Part shown: in pieces, positions 7,856 through 16,873 of the stretch
Layout: every line of letters begins with the position of its first letter
How positions within the stretch are numbered: the stretch's first letter is position 1
The notes under the pieces: generated by a model
The model's input: the letters and a program-made list of their open reading frames with translations, nothing else
What the model was told of the DNA's origin: nothing
Database searches by the model: none
Translations under genes and position numbers: made by a program
From: Burkholderia diffusa
GTDB lineage: Bacteria; Pseudomonadota; Gammaproteobacteria; Burkholderiales; Burkholderiaceae
Assembly (NCBI RefSeq): GCF_001718315.1
Contig: NZ_CP013363.1
Location: 1,426,001-1,490,000, forward strand
Direction of reading: 5' to 3'
Length of the DNA: 64,000 nucleotides

Positions 7856-8928
7856 GCCGGGGCTCCATTCGATTCGACCGCACGTGGCGGCGGCGGCGCG
7901 ACCGACGCGCGCTCGACGAGCGTGACGCCCGGGAATACGCACTGCCCGGGCTCCGACGGTTCGCCGTCGTGCCGCATCACACGCCGCACCATCTCCGCGG
8001 CCATGTCGGTGACGGGCAGCTGCACCGTGGTCAGCGCCGGCCACGAAATCGCCGACAGGAAGTGACCATCCATCCCGACGACCGACACATCGTCCGGCAC
8101 GCGCAGTCCGCCGTCGCGCAGCCCGGCCATCAGGCCCAGCGCGAACAGGTCGTTGACCGCGACGATACCGGTCGGCCGCGCGGGATCGGTCGCGAGCGCA
8201 GCGCCCAGCGCGCGCCCGACCTCGACGATGACCGCATCGCCATATTCGTTCGCCGGACCGCCGTCCAGCACTTGCGCATCGGCGCCCGCATCGCGCGCTG
8301 CCGCGAGAAAGCCGCGAATCTTGTCGCTGCGGCTTACGGTGACGCCGGCCACCGTCGCGAACGCGAGTCGCGTATGACCCGCGGCGACAAGGCAGCCCGT
8401 GGCGAGCCGCGCGGCCGCCTCGTTGTCGGCCGTCACGTGATCGACCTTCGATTGCGCGCCGGGCGTCGCGCGGCGGTCGTAGCTGACGACCGTCATCCCG
8501 CGTTCGGCCGCGCGTTCGAGGTGGCTTTCGTCGGCAAGCGACGAGATCACGATCACACGCCGTACACCGTGCGCGAACAGGTCGTCGAAGAACGACGCCT
8601 CCTTGCCCGCGTCGCGGTACGTATTGCCGATCAGCACGCGATGGCCGTACTGCTCCTGCGCGCAAGCCTCGATCTCGCGCGCGATGTAGCCGTACATCGG
8701 ATTCGCCATCGACGGCACCAGCAGCCCGACGAGCGGCGTCTGCCCCGTCTTGAGCTGGCGCGCGAGCGTGCTCGGCCGGTACTGAAGCGCATCCATCGAC
8801 GCCTTCACGCGTTCGAGCGTCTCCGGCTTCATCTGATCGGTGCGGCCGTTGAGCACGTTCGAAACCGTGCTGACCGAAACGGCCGCATGACGGGCCACGT
8901 CCTGAATCGTACTCATGTCGTCTTGCAT
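7852..8928 (-). CDS. LacI-family transcriptional regulator
   Basis: A 358-residue repressor from the ATG at 8928; an alternative ATG at 8916 gives MSTIQDVARH and 354 residues, and neither has a clear ribosome site. The N-terminal LacI helix-turn-helix (STIQDVARHAAVSVSTVSN, near residues 5-24) includes the hinge and minor-groove helix around residue 60. It is followed by a periplasmic-binding-like effector domain with VGLLVPSMANP and a final VSVVGMDGHFLS segment. The gene lies inside the TRAP operon, between permease and dehydrogenase, so it probably autoregulates the operon. TGTATCGATACA upstream of the first gene has the central CG typical of LacI-family operators. Confidence 0.9.
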   Translation of the reverse strand: MQDDMSTIQDVARHAAVSVSTVSNVLNGRTDQMKPETLERVKASMDALQYRPSTLARQLKTGQTPLVGLLVPSMANPMYGYIAREIEACAQEQYGHRVLIGNTYRDAGKEASFFDDLFAHGVRRVIVISSLADESHLERAAERGMTVVSYDRRATPGAQSKVDHVTADNEAAARLATGCLVAAGHTRLAFATVAGVTVSRSDKIRGFLAAARDAGADAQVLDGGPANEYGDAVIVEVGRALGAALATDPARPTGIVAVNDLFALGLMAGLRDGGLRVPDDVSVVGMDGHFLSAISWPALTTVQLPVTDMAAEMVRRVMRHDGEPSEPGQCVFPGVTLVERASVAPPPPRAVESNGAPA

Positions 8929-8936
8929 TGAACGGG

Positions 8937-10823
8937 CTACAGGCCGAAATGGGCCGGCAGCCACAACGAAAACGCAGGTGCGAAGATCAGCGCCACGAGG
9001 GCGACCGACAGCACCAGCAGGTATTTCACCATCGGCCGGGCCACGCGCGTGACCTCGGTCCCCGTGATCGCGCAAGTCGTGAACAGCCCCAGCCCGACGG
9101 GCGGCGCGAACAATCCGAGCCCCATCGCCACGACCACGACCGTGCCGAAATGCAGCGGGTTGATGCCGAGCTGCAGCGCGATCGGCGCGAGCAGCGGCCC
9201 GAAGATGATCAGCGCGGGCGCGCCTTCGAGCACGGCGCCGAACACGATCATCAGGAGCGCCGCCAGCAACAGGAACGCCGTCGAGCCGTACTGATGGGCA
9301 AACGCGGTCATTGTGCCCGAGACGAGCGCGGGAATCTGTTCGATCGACAGCGCGAACGACACGCTCGATGCCGCCGCGACGATGAACAGGATGCCGCTCG
9401 CCATCGACGCCGCACGGACGAATACGCGGCCGACCGAGCGCCAGGTCAGCTCGCGGAACACCATCCAGCCGACCACGAGCGCATAGATCACCGCGAATGC
9501 CGACACTTCCGTCGACGTCGCGATGCCCGAGGTCACGCCCTTGCCGATCATCGCGACCATGATCAGCGCGACGAGCGCCCCGCCCGCGAGCGGCAGCCAC
9601 GCGCGGCGCTCGACGAACACCGCGTCGACGTCGATCCGGCGCCCGCAGATCACGGTCACGACCGCCAGCGACGCGGCGAGCACGGCCGCCGGCACGATCC
9701 CCGCGACGAACAGCCCCGCGATCGAAATGTTCGCGACGAAGCCCATGATGATCATGTTCACGCACGGCGGGATCGTCTCGGCCATCACCGCGCTGCACGC
9801 GAGCAGCGCCGCGGTTTCGTCGGGATCCTGCCGCGCGCGGCGCACGGCAGGCATCACGACGCCGCCCACCGCCGCGATGTCGGCCAGCTTCGAACCCGAC
9901 ACGCCGGAAAAACACGCCGTCGCGAAGATCACGATCAGTCCGAGCCCGCCGCGCACGCGCCCGAAGATCCGCAGCAACAATTCGACGAGCCGCGCGGACA
10001 TCCCGTTCGACTCCATCAGCAAGCCGGCCAGCACGAAGAACGGCACGGCGAGCAGCACGAAGTGATCGGCGCCGGCCATCACCTGCTGCGAGTAGACGAG
10101 CAACGGCAGCGTCGGATCGGCGAGGAAATACAGCAGCGCCGAGAACGCGAGCACGAAGCCGATCGGCACGCCCAGCACGAGTCCGCCGACGAAGCCGGCG
10201 ATCAGCAGCGCCCCCGGTGCGATCGCGTGCTCGGGCCGCAGCGCGTTCCAGCCATACACGGCGCCCGCGAGCACCGCGCAGCAGGCGAGCGTGCCGAGCA
10301 CGCGGCGGCGCGGCGCGTTCAGCGCGTTCGCGAGCGCGAACACGCTCATGAACAGCGCGCCGAACATCATCGGATACACGTTGATCCAGCCCGGCAGGCC
10401 GTCCGTCGTCAACTGATCGTACGAGTCGCCGAGCAACTGCCACGACGATGCCAGCAGGTTCAGCGACACCGCCGCGACGATCCAGTGCCCGGTCTGCACC
10501 AGCGCGCCCTGCCAGCGTGCCGGCAGCCAGCCGCGGAACAGATCGATGCCGACGTGCTGGCTGCGGCCGAGCACCGTCGCCGCGCCGAAGAACACGAGCA
10601 CGATCATCAGCGCGCTCGCGACCTCCTCGGCCCAGTCGACCGGATCGTGCAGGAAATAGCGGAAGACGACCGACACGAATACGACCAGCACGTCGACGGC
10701 CAGCACGGCGGCCGACACGTATTCGATCCAGCGCATCGTCGCATCCAGCGCGCGGGCGATGGCGCGCACGGGACGGCCTGCGGCGACGGCGGGCACGGCG
10801 CTCGAAACGGAACCGGTTTCCAT
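8937..10823 (-). CDS. TRAP transporter permease, fused small and large subunits (DctQM)
   Basis: A 628-residue inner-membrane protein joining both TRAP permease parts in one chain. Residues about 25-195 are the four-helix DctQ part (VVFRYFLHDPVDWAEE and FGAATVLGRSQHVGID are typical). Residues about 205-628 are the DctM part (GVPIGFVLAFSALLYF, AVPFFVLAGLLMESNGMS, GSKLADIAAVGGVVMPAV, ending in PAFSLWLPAHFGL). TRAP systems drive uptake of organic acids with the sodium or proton gradient. It starts 3 bp after the stop of the binding-protein gene and ends 8 bp before the LacI regulator. The fusion is known in the family but less common than separate genes. Confidence 0.92.
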   Translation of the reverse strand: METGSVSSAVPAVAAGRPVRAIARALDATMRWIEYVSAAVLAVDVLVVFVSVVFRYFLHDPVDWAEEVASALMIVLVFFGAATVLGRSQHVGIDLFRGWLPARWQGALVQTGHWIVAAVSLNLLASSWQLLGDSYDQLTTDGLPGWINVYPMMFGALFMSVFALANALNAPRRRVLGTLACCAVLAGAVYGWNALRPEHAIAPGALLIAGFVGGLVLGVPIGFVLAFSALLYFLADPTLPLLVYSQQVMAGADHFVLLAVPFFVLAGLLMESNGMSARLVELLLRIFGRVRGGLGLIVIFATACFSGVSGSKLADIAAVGGVVMPAVRRARQDPDETAALLACSAVMAETIPPCVNMIIMGFVANISIAGLFVAGIVPAAVLAASLAVVTVICGRRIDVDAVFVERRAWLPLAGGALVALIMVAMIGKGVTSGIATSTEVSAFAVIYALVVGWMVFRELTWRSVGRVFVRAASMASGILFIVAAASSVSFALSIEQIPALVSGTMTAFAHQYGSTAFLLLAALLMIVFGAVLEGAPALIIFGPLLAPIALQLGINPLHFGTVVVVAMGLGLFAPPVGLGLFTTCAITGTEVTRVARPMVKYLLVLSVALVALIFAPAFSLWLPAHFGL

Positions 10824-10826
10824 CGC

Positions 10827-11855
10827 TCAGCCCCGCGCGGCGGCGATCGCCGGAAACAGCGGCGCGGTAGCCGGATACTGCTTCGCGAACGCCGTGTACA
10901 GGCGGTCGTGCATCGCTTGCCGCAGCGCCGCGCGCTCGGCATCCGCCATCGGATGAAACGCCATCCCGCGCTGCTTCAGCGCCGCCTCCGCCTGCGCGGC
11001 CTTCTCTGTCGCGATCGCGCGCTGCTGCGCGGTCGCGTCGGCCACCGCGCGGTCGAACGCCGGGCGCAGGTTCGCCGGAATCCGCTCGAGCGCGCGCCGC
11101 CCCATCACGACGGTCATCGCCGCGAATACGTGATGCGATTGCCAGCACGACTTGACGATCTCGTCGAAGCGGCTGGCGAGCACAGTGGCCGGATCGTGCT
11201 CGAGTCCGTCGACCACGCCCGTCTGCACGGCCATGTAGAGCTCGCCGAACGGAATCGGCGTCGGCACCGCGCCCATCACCTTGAAGGTGTCCATGAATGC
11301 CGGCGTCGGCAACACGCGCAGCTTCGTGCCCTTCACGCCCTGCAGCGCCGTCACCGGCTGCTTCGTGAACACGCAGCGCCCGCCGAAGTGCGAGCCCCAC
11401 GTCAGCACGGAGCAGCCCGCGCGCTTTTGCAGCAGTGCGTTCAGGCTGGTGCCGACCTGGCCGTCGAGCACCTTCGCGACGTGCGCGTAGCTGTCGAACA
11501 GGTAGCCGAGATCGAGCATGCCGAGTTCCGGCGCGACCGTGGCCCAGATCGACGAGCCCGCGATCATCATGTCGATCGCGCCGATCTTCACCTGCTGCGC
11601 GACGTCGCTCTCCTTGCCGAGCTGGCTGTTCGGAAAGTAGTCGACCCGAATCGCGTCGCCGACGCTCGCCTTCAGGTTCGCCGCGAGGCGCTCGTACCAC
11701 ACGTAGTGCGCGGCGTTCTGGTCGGCCGGCATCGACGACGAGCAGCGCAGCGTCACGGTCTGCGCCGCGCGCCCGATCTCCGGCAAGCCGCCCGCGACCG
11801 CGAGCGTGGCGGCGGACGCCGTTTGAAGAAAGCGCCGCCGGGTGAAGGTAGTCAT
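10827..11855 (-). CDS. TRAP transporter substrate-binding protein (DctP family)
   Basis: A 342-residue periplasmic binding protein. The start at 11855 is preceded by GGAAAGGAG and gives an N-terminus TTFTRRRFLQTASAATLAV, a twin-arginine-type signal with an AxA-like site after GRAAQ. Downstream motifs fit DctP: GGRCVFT, GTKLRVLPTPAFMDTFKVMG, and GELYMAVQTGVVDGLEHD, which carry the carboxylate-binding Arg and dimer region. It is the first gene of the operon dctP-dctQM-lacI-dehydrogenase-amidohydrolase. Export through Tat is unusual for TRAP binding proteins but not unknown. The substrate is presumably a hydroxy or sugar acid. Confidence 0.9.
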   Translation of the reverse strand: MTTFTRRRFLQTASAATLAVAGGLPEIGRAAQTVTLRCSSSMPADQNAAHYVWYERLAANLKASVGDAIRVDYFPNSQLGKESDVAQQVKIGAIDMMIAGSSIWATVAPELGMLDLGYLFDSYAHVAKVLDGQVGTSLNALLQKRAGCSVLTWGSHFGGRCVFTKQPVTALQGVKGTKLRVLPTPAFMDTFKVMGAVPTPIPFGELYMAVQTGVVDGLEHDPATVLASRFDEIVKSCWQSHHVFAAMTVVMGRRALERIPANLRPAFDRAVADATAQQRAIATEKAAQAEAALKQRGMAFHPMADAERAALRQAMHDRLYTAFAKQYPATAPLFPAIAAARG

Positions 11856-11890
11856 GGCCGTCTCCTTTCCAATCGTGCGCTCCGGCACGA

Positions 11891-11918
11891 CTGTATCGAT
11901 TTAGTGTATCGATACAGT
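11891..11918 (-). promoter_or_regulatory. LacI-type operator pair upstream of the TRAP operon
   Basis: A perfect 12-bp palindrome TGTATCGATACA (11905-11916) with central CG, the hallmark of LacI-family sites, lies 50 bp upstream of the TRAP binding-protein start. Thirteen bases closer to the gene is a partial copy, TGTATCGATTTA (11892-11903). The operon encodes its own LacI regulator, so these are the natural candidate operators. Confidence 0.6.
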
Positions 11919-12090
11919 AATACGACGACCGATGAGTGAAAAATGAGGGTTTTCCCGCGACGGGAGCAAAAACAGGGAATAACGGGCGTGATTTCGCGTT
12001 GAAAAGGGGTGCTTCGACGATCAGCTTTGATCGTTCGCGCCCGCGGTGTGCGCCGAAGCACGCCGGCGCATATCATCAGACAACTGACTT

Positions 12091-13002
12091 TTACTGGGCG
12101 ACGCAGCCGTCCGCCCCTTCCGTCAGAAACTGCCCGACCATCGCGTTGAAAACCGGCAATGCCGGATTGTCGTTGTCCGCGCGCCACGCGAGATACAGCT
12201 CTGCCGCGACGTCCACGCCCGCGAGCGGACGGAACACCACGCCGTCGACATGCAGCTCGCGCGCCGAAGCCGGCACCAGCGCGGCACCGAGCCCGGCGCG
12301 CACCAGGCCGAGGATCGTATGCGTCTGCCCGACGTAATGCAGGTAGTTCGGCAAGCGACCCGCGCTGGCGAACATCCCGGAGATCATGTCGTGGAAGTAC
12401 TTGCCCTCGTTCGGCGAATACGCGATGAACGGCTGCCGGTCCAGCTCGTCCGGGCCGATCCGCTCGTACGCGGCCAGCGGCGTGCCCTGCGCGACCGCGA
12501 CGAGCATCGGCTCGCGCTGCACGAGCCGATATTCGAGCGGATGGCGCGCCGCGCGCTGACGCACGAAGCCCGCATCGAGCATGCGCGACGCCAGCGCGTC
12601 GATCTGCACGGTCGATACCATTTCGCGCAGTTCGACGTCGACGTCCGGCAGCGCGTGCGCCGCATGCGCGAGCAGTTCCGGAATCATCCGGTACGCGCTG
12701 ACGGCCGTGAAGCCGAGCGTAATGCGGCCGGCCCCGCCGTGCGCGACGCGCTGCGCGGCCTGCTCGGCGCGCGCGGAAAATTCGAGGATGTGCCGTGCAT
12801 CGCGCAAGAAGCGCTCGCCGGCCGCAGTCAGCCTGACCTGCCGGCTGCTGCGTTCGAGCAGCGCGATGCCAAGCGCATGTTCGAGCAGCTGGATCTGTCG
12901 GCTGAGCGGCGGTTGCGTCATGAAGAGCCGCTTGGCCGCACGGCCGAAATGCAGTTCCTCGGCGACGGCGACGAAGCAGCGAAGCTGGTTCAGTTCAATC
13001 AT
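12091..13002 (-). CDS. LysR-family transcriptional regulator
   Basis: A 303-residue LysR regulator with the N-terminal winged helix-turn-helix (LNQLRCFVAVAEELHFGRAAKRLFMTQ.., about residues 4-60) and an effector domain beginning near ITLGFTAVSAY (about 93). The subgroup with FGRAAKRLFMTQPPLSRQI resembles regulators of aromatic or sugar-acid catabolism. It is divergent from a 2-hydroxyacid dehydrogenase and ACS-type permease across 114 bp, so those two genes are the likely targets. Effector unknown. Confidence 0.9.
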   Translation of the reverse strand: MIELNQLRCFVAVAEELHFGRAAKRLFMTQPPLSRQIQLLEHALGIALLERSSRQVRLTAAGERFLRDARHILEFSARAEQAAQRVAHGGAGRITLGFTAVSAYRMIPELLAHAAHALPDVDVELREMVSTVQIDALASRMLDAGFVRQRAARHPLEYRLVQREPMLVAVAQGTPLAAYERIGPDELDRQPFIAYSPNEGKYFHDMISGMFASAGRLPNYLHYVGQTHTILGLVRAGLGAALVPASARELHVDGVVFRPLAGVDVAAELYLAWRADNDNPALPVFNAMVGQFLTEGADGCVAQ

Positions 13003-13044
13003 TCAAATCTTGAATCAATCGATAGCCTCTTGATGTTAGACCGA

Positions 13045-13052
13045 TATCGATA
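13045..13052. promoter_or_regulatory. TATCGATA motif in the divergent promoter region
   Basis: The 114-bp region between the LysR gene and the dehydrogenase contains ATATCGATAC, sharing the TATCGATA core with the LacI-type operator of the TRAP operon 1.1 kb away. The core is only 8 bp, so chance is a real alternative. Confidence 0.25.
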
Positions 13053-13116
13053 CGATTCCTATACTCGGTTGCACCCTGATGCGCGGCCCGCGCCGCGCAC
13101 GCCCACCGAGACTTTC

Positions 13117-14055
13117 ATGACCATCGACATCCTGCTCACCCAACCGCTGCCCGAAGCCATCGACGCCGAACTGTCCGCCCGCTACGCGGTGCATCGACTG
13201 TATGCAACCGGCCAGCCCGACGCGCTGCTCGATCGCGTCGCCTCGCGCGTTCGCGGCGTCGTCACGGGCGGTGCGAACGGGTTGTCGGCCGCGTTGATGG
13301 ACCGGCTGCGCGCGCTCGAAATCGTCGCGATCAACGGCATCGGCACCGACGCCGTCGATCTCGACCGCGCGCGCGCACGCGGCATCCACGTGACGACGAC
13401 GCCCGACGTGCTGACCGACGACGTCGCCGACATGGCGATGGGACTGATCCTGATGACGTTGCGCGATCTCGGCGCCGGCGAGCGGATCGTGCGCGCCGGC
13501 CGCTGGGGCAAGACTGCGCAGCCGCTCGCGACGCAGGTGACGGGCAAGCGGCTCGGCATCGTCGGCCTCGGCCGCGTCGGGCGCGCGATTGCGCAGCGCG
13601 CGCAGGCGTTCCGGATGCCGGTCAGCTACTTCGGGCCGCGCGAACATCGCGACAGCGGCTATCGCTACGTGCCCGACCTGGTCACGCTCGCGCGCGACAG
13701 CGACGTGCTCGTGCTAGCTGCATCGGCCGACCACGGCAACGTGCTCGTGACGGCCGACGTGCTGGCGGCGCTCGGCAGAAGAGGATTCCTGATCAACGTC
13801 GCGCGCGGCAAGCTCGTGGACGAAGCCGCGCTCGTGCGCGCGCTCGCGGATGGCACGATCGCCGGCGCGGGCCTCGACGTGTTCGCGGACGAACCGCACG
13901 TGCCGGCCGCGCTGCTTGAACTCGAGCGCGTCGTCGTGCAGCCGCACCGCGCAAGCGCCACGCACGAGACGCGCGACGCCATGGGCCGGATCGTGCTCAC
14001 CAACCTTGCCGCATGCTTCGCAGGCCAGCGCCCGCCGACCACGATTACCGGCTGA
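13117..14055 (+). CDS. 2-hydroxyacid dehydrogenase (glyoxylate/hydroxypyruvate or 2-ketogluconate reductase type)
   Basis: A 312-residue NAD(P)H-dependent dehydrogenase with a complete catalytic set: GLGRVGRAIA nucleotide-binding loop (about residues 150-159), Arg in INVARGKLVDE, Glu in DVFADEP, and His in QPHRAS. It interconverts a 2-keto acid and a D-2-hydroxyacid in the cytoplasm. The ATG at 13117 follows only a weak GAG; a longer frame upstream merely reads through the antisense of the LysR gene. It is followed after 65 bp by an MFS permease, and the LysR gene diverges from it. Together they look like an uptake and reduction module for a sugar-derived acid. Confidence 0.88.
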   Translation: MTIDILLTQPLPEAIDAELSARYAVHRLYATGQPDALLDRVASRVRGVVTGGANGLSAALMDRLRALEIVAINGIGTDAVDLDRARARGIHVTTTPDVLTDDVADMAMGLILMTLRDLGAGERIVRAGRWGKTAQPLATQVTGKRLGIVGLGRVGRAIAQRAQAFRMPVSYFGPREHRDSGYRYVPDLVTLARDSDVLVLAASADHGNVLVTADVLAALGRRGFLINVARGKLVDEAALVRALADGTIAGAGLDVFADEPHVPAALLELERVVVQPHRASATHETRDAMGRIVLTNLAACFAGQRPPTTITG

Positions 14056-14120
14056 GCGCCGCGCCCCTCACCACGACATCAAACGACACGCCTCCGCACG
14101 ACGGAGGCCAGGAGACTCGC

Positions 14121-15506
14121 ATGCCCCATCGGTCAAGCGGCAGCGCCACCGTCGCCACGGCGTCCACCTCGCCCGGTTCATCCACCACATCGCGCGCGCT
14201 CGGCCGCGTCCGTTTTTCGGTCCTCGCGCTGATCTTCGCCGTGACCGTCGTCAACTATGCGGATCGCGCGACGATGTCGATCGCCGGCACCGGCGTCGCG
14301 CACGACCTCGGGCTCACGCCCGTGCACCTCGGCATCGTCTTTTCCGCGTTCGCGTGGGCCTATGCGATCGGCCAGATTCCGGGCGGCTGGCTGCTCGACC
14401 GCTTCGGCGCGCGCCGCGTGTACGGCCTGAGCCTGCTGCTGTGGTCGGTCTTCACGATGCTGCAGGGCACCGTCGGCTGGTTTGCCGTGCAGGGGGCGGC
14501 CGCAACGCTCGCGCTGTTCGCGATGCGCTTCATGCTCGGCCTGGTCGAATCGCCGGCGTTCCCGGCCAATTCGCGGATCGTCGCGTGCTGGTTCCCGACG
14601 GCCGAGCGCGGCACCGCATCGGCGCTGTTCAATTCCGCGCAGTACATGGCCGTCGTGCTGTTCGCGCCCGCGATGGCGTGGCTGACGCACGCGCTCGGCT
14701 GGGAACACGTCTTCCTTTGGATGGGACTGCTCGGCATCGCGCTGTCGGCGTTCTGGTTCGCGTGGTATCGCGAGCCGCATCACCATCCGCGCATGAGCGA
14801 CGCCGAGCGCGATCACCTGCGCGCGCACGGTGCGCTCGTCGATCTGGAGGCGAATCGCGTGCGGCACCGGCAGCGCGTATCGTGGCGCGACGCATCGCAG
14901 CTGCTCCGCCACCGGAACCTGTGGGCCATCTATATCGGCCAGTACTGCATCACGGCGCTCACCTATTTCTTCATCACGTGGTTCCCGATCTACCTGATCA
15001 AGGGACGCGGCATGACGATCATGGAGGCCGGCTGGGTCGCCGCGCTGCCGGCGCTCTGCGGCTTCACCGGCGGCGTGCTCGGCGGGGTGCTGTCGGACTG
15101 GCTGATCCGGCGCGGCGTGCATCCGTCGCGCGCGCGCAAGACGCCGTTCGTCGTCGGGATGGCGATGGCGACGCTGCTCGTGTTCGCGAATGGCGCATCG
15201 TCGAACGCGGTCGTGATCGCGCTGATGACGATCGCGTTCTTCGGCAAGGGGCTCGCGGCGGTCGGCTGGGCCGTGCTCGCCGACACCGCACCGGAACGCA
15301 TGGTCGGCCTGAGCGGCGGCATGTTCAACGGCCTCGGCAACATCGCGGGAATCGTCACGCCGCTCGTGATCGGCTACTTCGTCGCGCATACGGGCTCGTT
15401 CGCGGGCGCGCTGTGGTTCGTCGCCGCACACGGGCTGATCGGCATCGCTGCCTACGCGTTACTTGCCGGCCGCTTCGAACGGATTCGGATCACGCCGCAC
15501 GCATGA
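14121..15506 (+). CDS. MFS transporter, anion:cation symporter (ACS) family
   Basis: A 461-residue permease with 12 hydrophobic segments. The start at 14121 is set by CCAGGAGACTCGC; the longer frame overlaps the previous gene. ACS signatures include VNYADRATMSIAG after the first helix, GWLLDRFGARRVYG between helices 2 and 3, and FMLGLVESPAFPANSRIVACWFP. That pattern is typical of glucarate, galactarate, hexuronate and phthalate permeases. It is paired with the 2-hydroxyacid dehydrogenase just upstream and converges on a LysR gene 33 bp downstream. The likely substrate is an organic acid anion taken up with protons. Confidence 0.9.
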   Translation: MPHRSSGSATVATASTSPGSSTTSRALGRVRFSVLALIFAVTVVNYADRATMSIAGTGVAHDLGLTPVHLGIVFSAFAWAYAIGQIPGGWLLDRFGARRVYGLSLLLWSVFTMLQGTVGWFAVQGAAATLALFAMRFMLGLVESPAFPANSRIVACWFPTAERGTASALFNSAQYMAVVLFAPAMAWLTHALGWEHVFLWMGLLGIALSAFWFAWYREPHHHPRMSDAERDHLRAHGALVDLEANRVRHRQRVSWRDASQLLRHRNLWAIYIGQYCITALTYFFITWFPIYLIKGRGMTIMEAGWVAALPALCGFTGGVLGGVLSDWLIRRGVHPSRARKTPFVVGMAMATLLVFANGASSNAVVIALMTIAFFGKGLAAVGWAVLADTAPERMVGLSGGMFNGLGNIAGIVTPLVIGYFVAHTGSFAGALWFVAAHGLIGIAAYALLAGRFERIRITPHA

Positions 15507-15539
15507 CGTCCGGCGCCGCCGGCCGAGCGAATCGCGACG

Positions 15540-16508
15540 TCACGCGCGCTGGCGGCTGCCCGGCGTCGCCTCGACCGCCAGCCGGTCGAGTTCGCGCAGG
15601 TCGTTCTCCAGCGCGGGCGTGAGCGTCGTGCGCAGATGGTCGAGAAAGGTGCGGATCTTCGCGTCGAGATAGCGGCGCGTCGCATAGACGGCATACACGC
15701 TGACCGTCTGCAGCCGGTATTCGGGCAGCACGCGAATCAGCCGCCCTGCGCGAAGGTCGTCGAGCACGGTGTACAGCGCGACGCACGCGATGCCGCGCCC
15801 TGCCCGCACCGCGACGCACAACGCATCCGGCACGTTGACCTGGAACGGCGCCGGCTGCAGCTCGTACACCGTCTCCTCGTCGTCGCCGCGCTCGAGCCGC
15901 CACTCGCTGGCCGGCGATGCGGGCGTATCGAGGCGCAGGCACACGTGGTTCGGCAGGTCGTCGGGCGTCGTCGGCGTGCCGTGCCGCGCCAGGTATTCAC
16001 GCGACGCGACGAGCACGCTGCAACTCGTTCCGCAAGTCTGAGCGACGTAGCCGGAATCGGGCAGCTGCGACGCGGTCACGATCGACACGTCGTAGCCTTC
16101 CTCGACGAGGTTCGGCATCCGCTGCGCGAGCGTCAGCTCGACCGACACGTCCGGGTTGTCTTCCTGGTAGCGCACGATCGACGATACGACATGGCTCTGC
16201 CCGAGCCCCGTCATCGCATGGATGCGCATCTTGCCGCTCGGTCGCAGCAGCGCGTTGCGCGCCTCGGCATTCGCGTAGTCGAATTCGGCGAGGATCGACT
16301 TCGCACGCTCGAAGTAGCGCTCGCCGCTTTCGGTTAGGCCGAGATGACGCGTCGTGCGATGCAGCAGCCGCGTCTGTACGTGCGCTTCGAGATTCGACAC
16401 CGCGCGCGACACCTGCGCGGTGGTCGCATCGATTTCTTTGGCGACCGCGGTGAAACTGCCGGCTTCGACAACGCGCACGAACAGGCGCATGTTTTCGAGC
16501 ATGTCCAT
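15540..16508 (-). CDS. LysR-family transcriptional regulator
   Basis: A 322-residue LysR regulator of the broad group with NMRLFVRVVEAGSFTAVAKE at the start (helix-turn-helix about residues 6-62) and ATTAQVSRAVSNLE as the recognition region. The effector domain begins about residue 92 (GKMRIHAMTGLG). An internal ATG at 16502 is an equally possible start, and neither has a good ribosome site. It is convergent with the MFS gene and divergent from the HPP/CBS gene 365 bp away. Because that intervening region carries a different operator shared with a MarR gene, the LysR target is not obvious. Confidence 0.88.
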   Translation of the reverse strand: MDMLENMRLFVRVVEAGSFTAVAKEIDATTAQVSRAVSNLEAHVQTRLLHRTTRHLGLTESGERYFERAKSILAEFDYANAEARNALLRPSGKMRIHAMTGLGQSHVVSSIVRYQEDNPDVSVELTLAQRMPNLVEEGYDVSIVTASQLPDSGYVAQTCGTSCSVLVASREYLARHGTPTTPDDLPNHVCLRLDTPASPASEWRLERGDDEETVYELQPAPFQVNVPDALCVAVRAGRGIACVALYTVLDDLRAGRLIRVLPEYRLQTVSVYAVYATRRYLDAKIRTFLDHLRTTLTPALENDLRELDRLAVEATPGSRQRA

Positions 16509-16788
16509 TGAATTGGCTTGGGGAGTGTCGGTGGGGAAACGTCGGCGGCGCTCGCGTCAGACGAAAATTGGGGCGTGCGCCCGAACCACGCGCGAGCGAT
16601 CACCATGCCGGGGAACGGGCGGGAGAGCGGGCATCGCGTGCGTGGTTGTGGCATATCGGGGGATTGAGTGGCCCGAATTGTACGCCGCCGCAGACAAATT
16701 TGCGCGATCGTGACGCCACCAACCTTTCATCTGATGAAAGGTTTTCGCAAGACGGACGCGTCGCGCGCGTGCAACGTATTGATGCAGC

Positions 16789-16820
16789 GCGACAATTTGT
16801 ATCACAACGCGATATAATCT
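16789..16820 (+). promoter_or_regulatory. Promoter of the HPP/CBS gene with a MarR-type operator half-match
   Basis: Within the otherwise gene-free 16509-16873 interval, GCGACA (16789-16794) and a perfect TATAAT (16813-16818) are spaced by 18 bp. Between and over them lies TATCACAACGCGATA, which matches the core of the perfect palindrome at 18094-18120 (TATCA-N5-TGATA, one mismatch, same spacing). This suggests the MarR protein encoded at 18153 also controls this promoter. Confidence 0.5.
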
Positions 16821-16873
16821 GCGCCTTCCTTGCGCTGCGTCATCCGCGTCGTCATTTTCATCGCTTATCGTCC

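Noticed and set aside
8928..11939. A 1003-codon plus-strand frame over the TRAP operon
   Set aside because: Antisense shadow: Arg/His/Glu-rich with no domain. The minus strand encodes recognisable TRAP permease, binding protein and LacI regulator.
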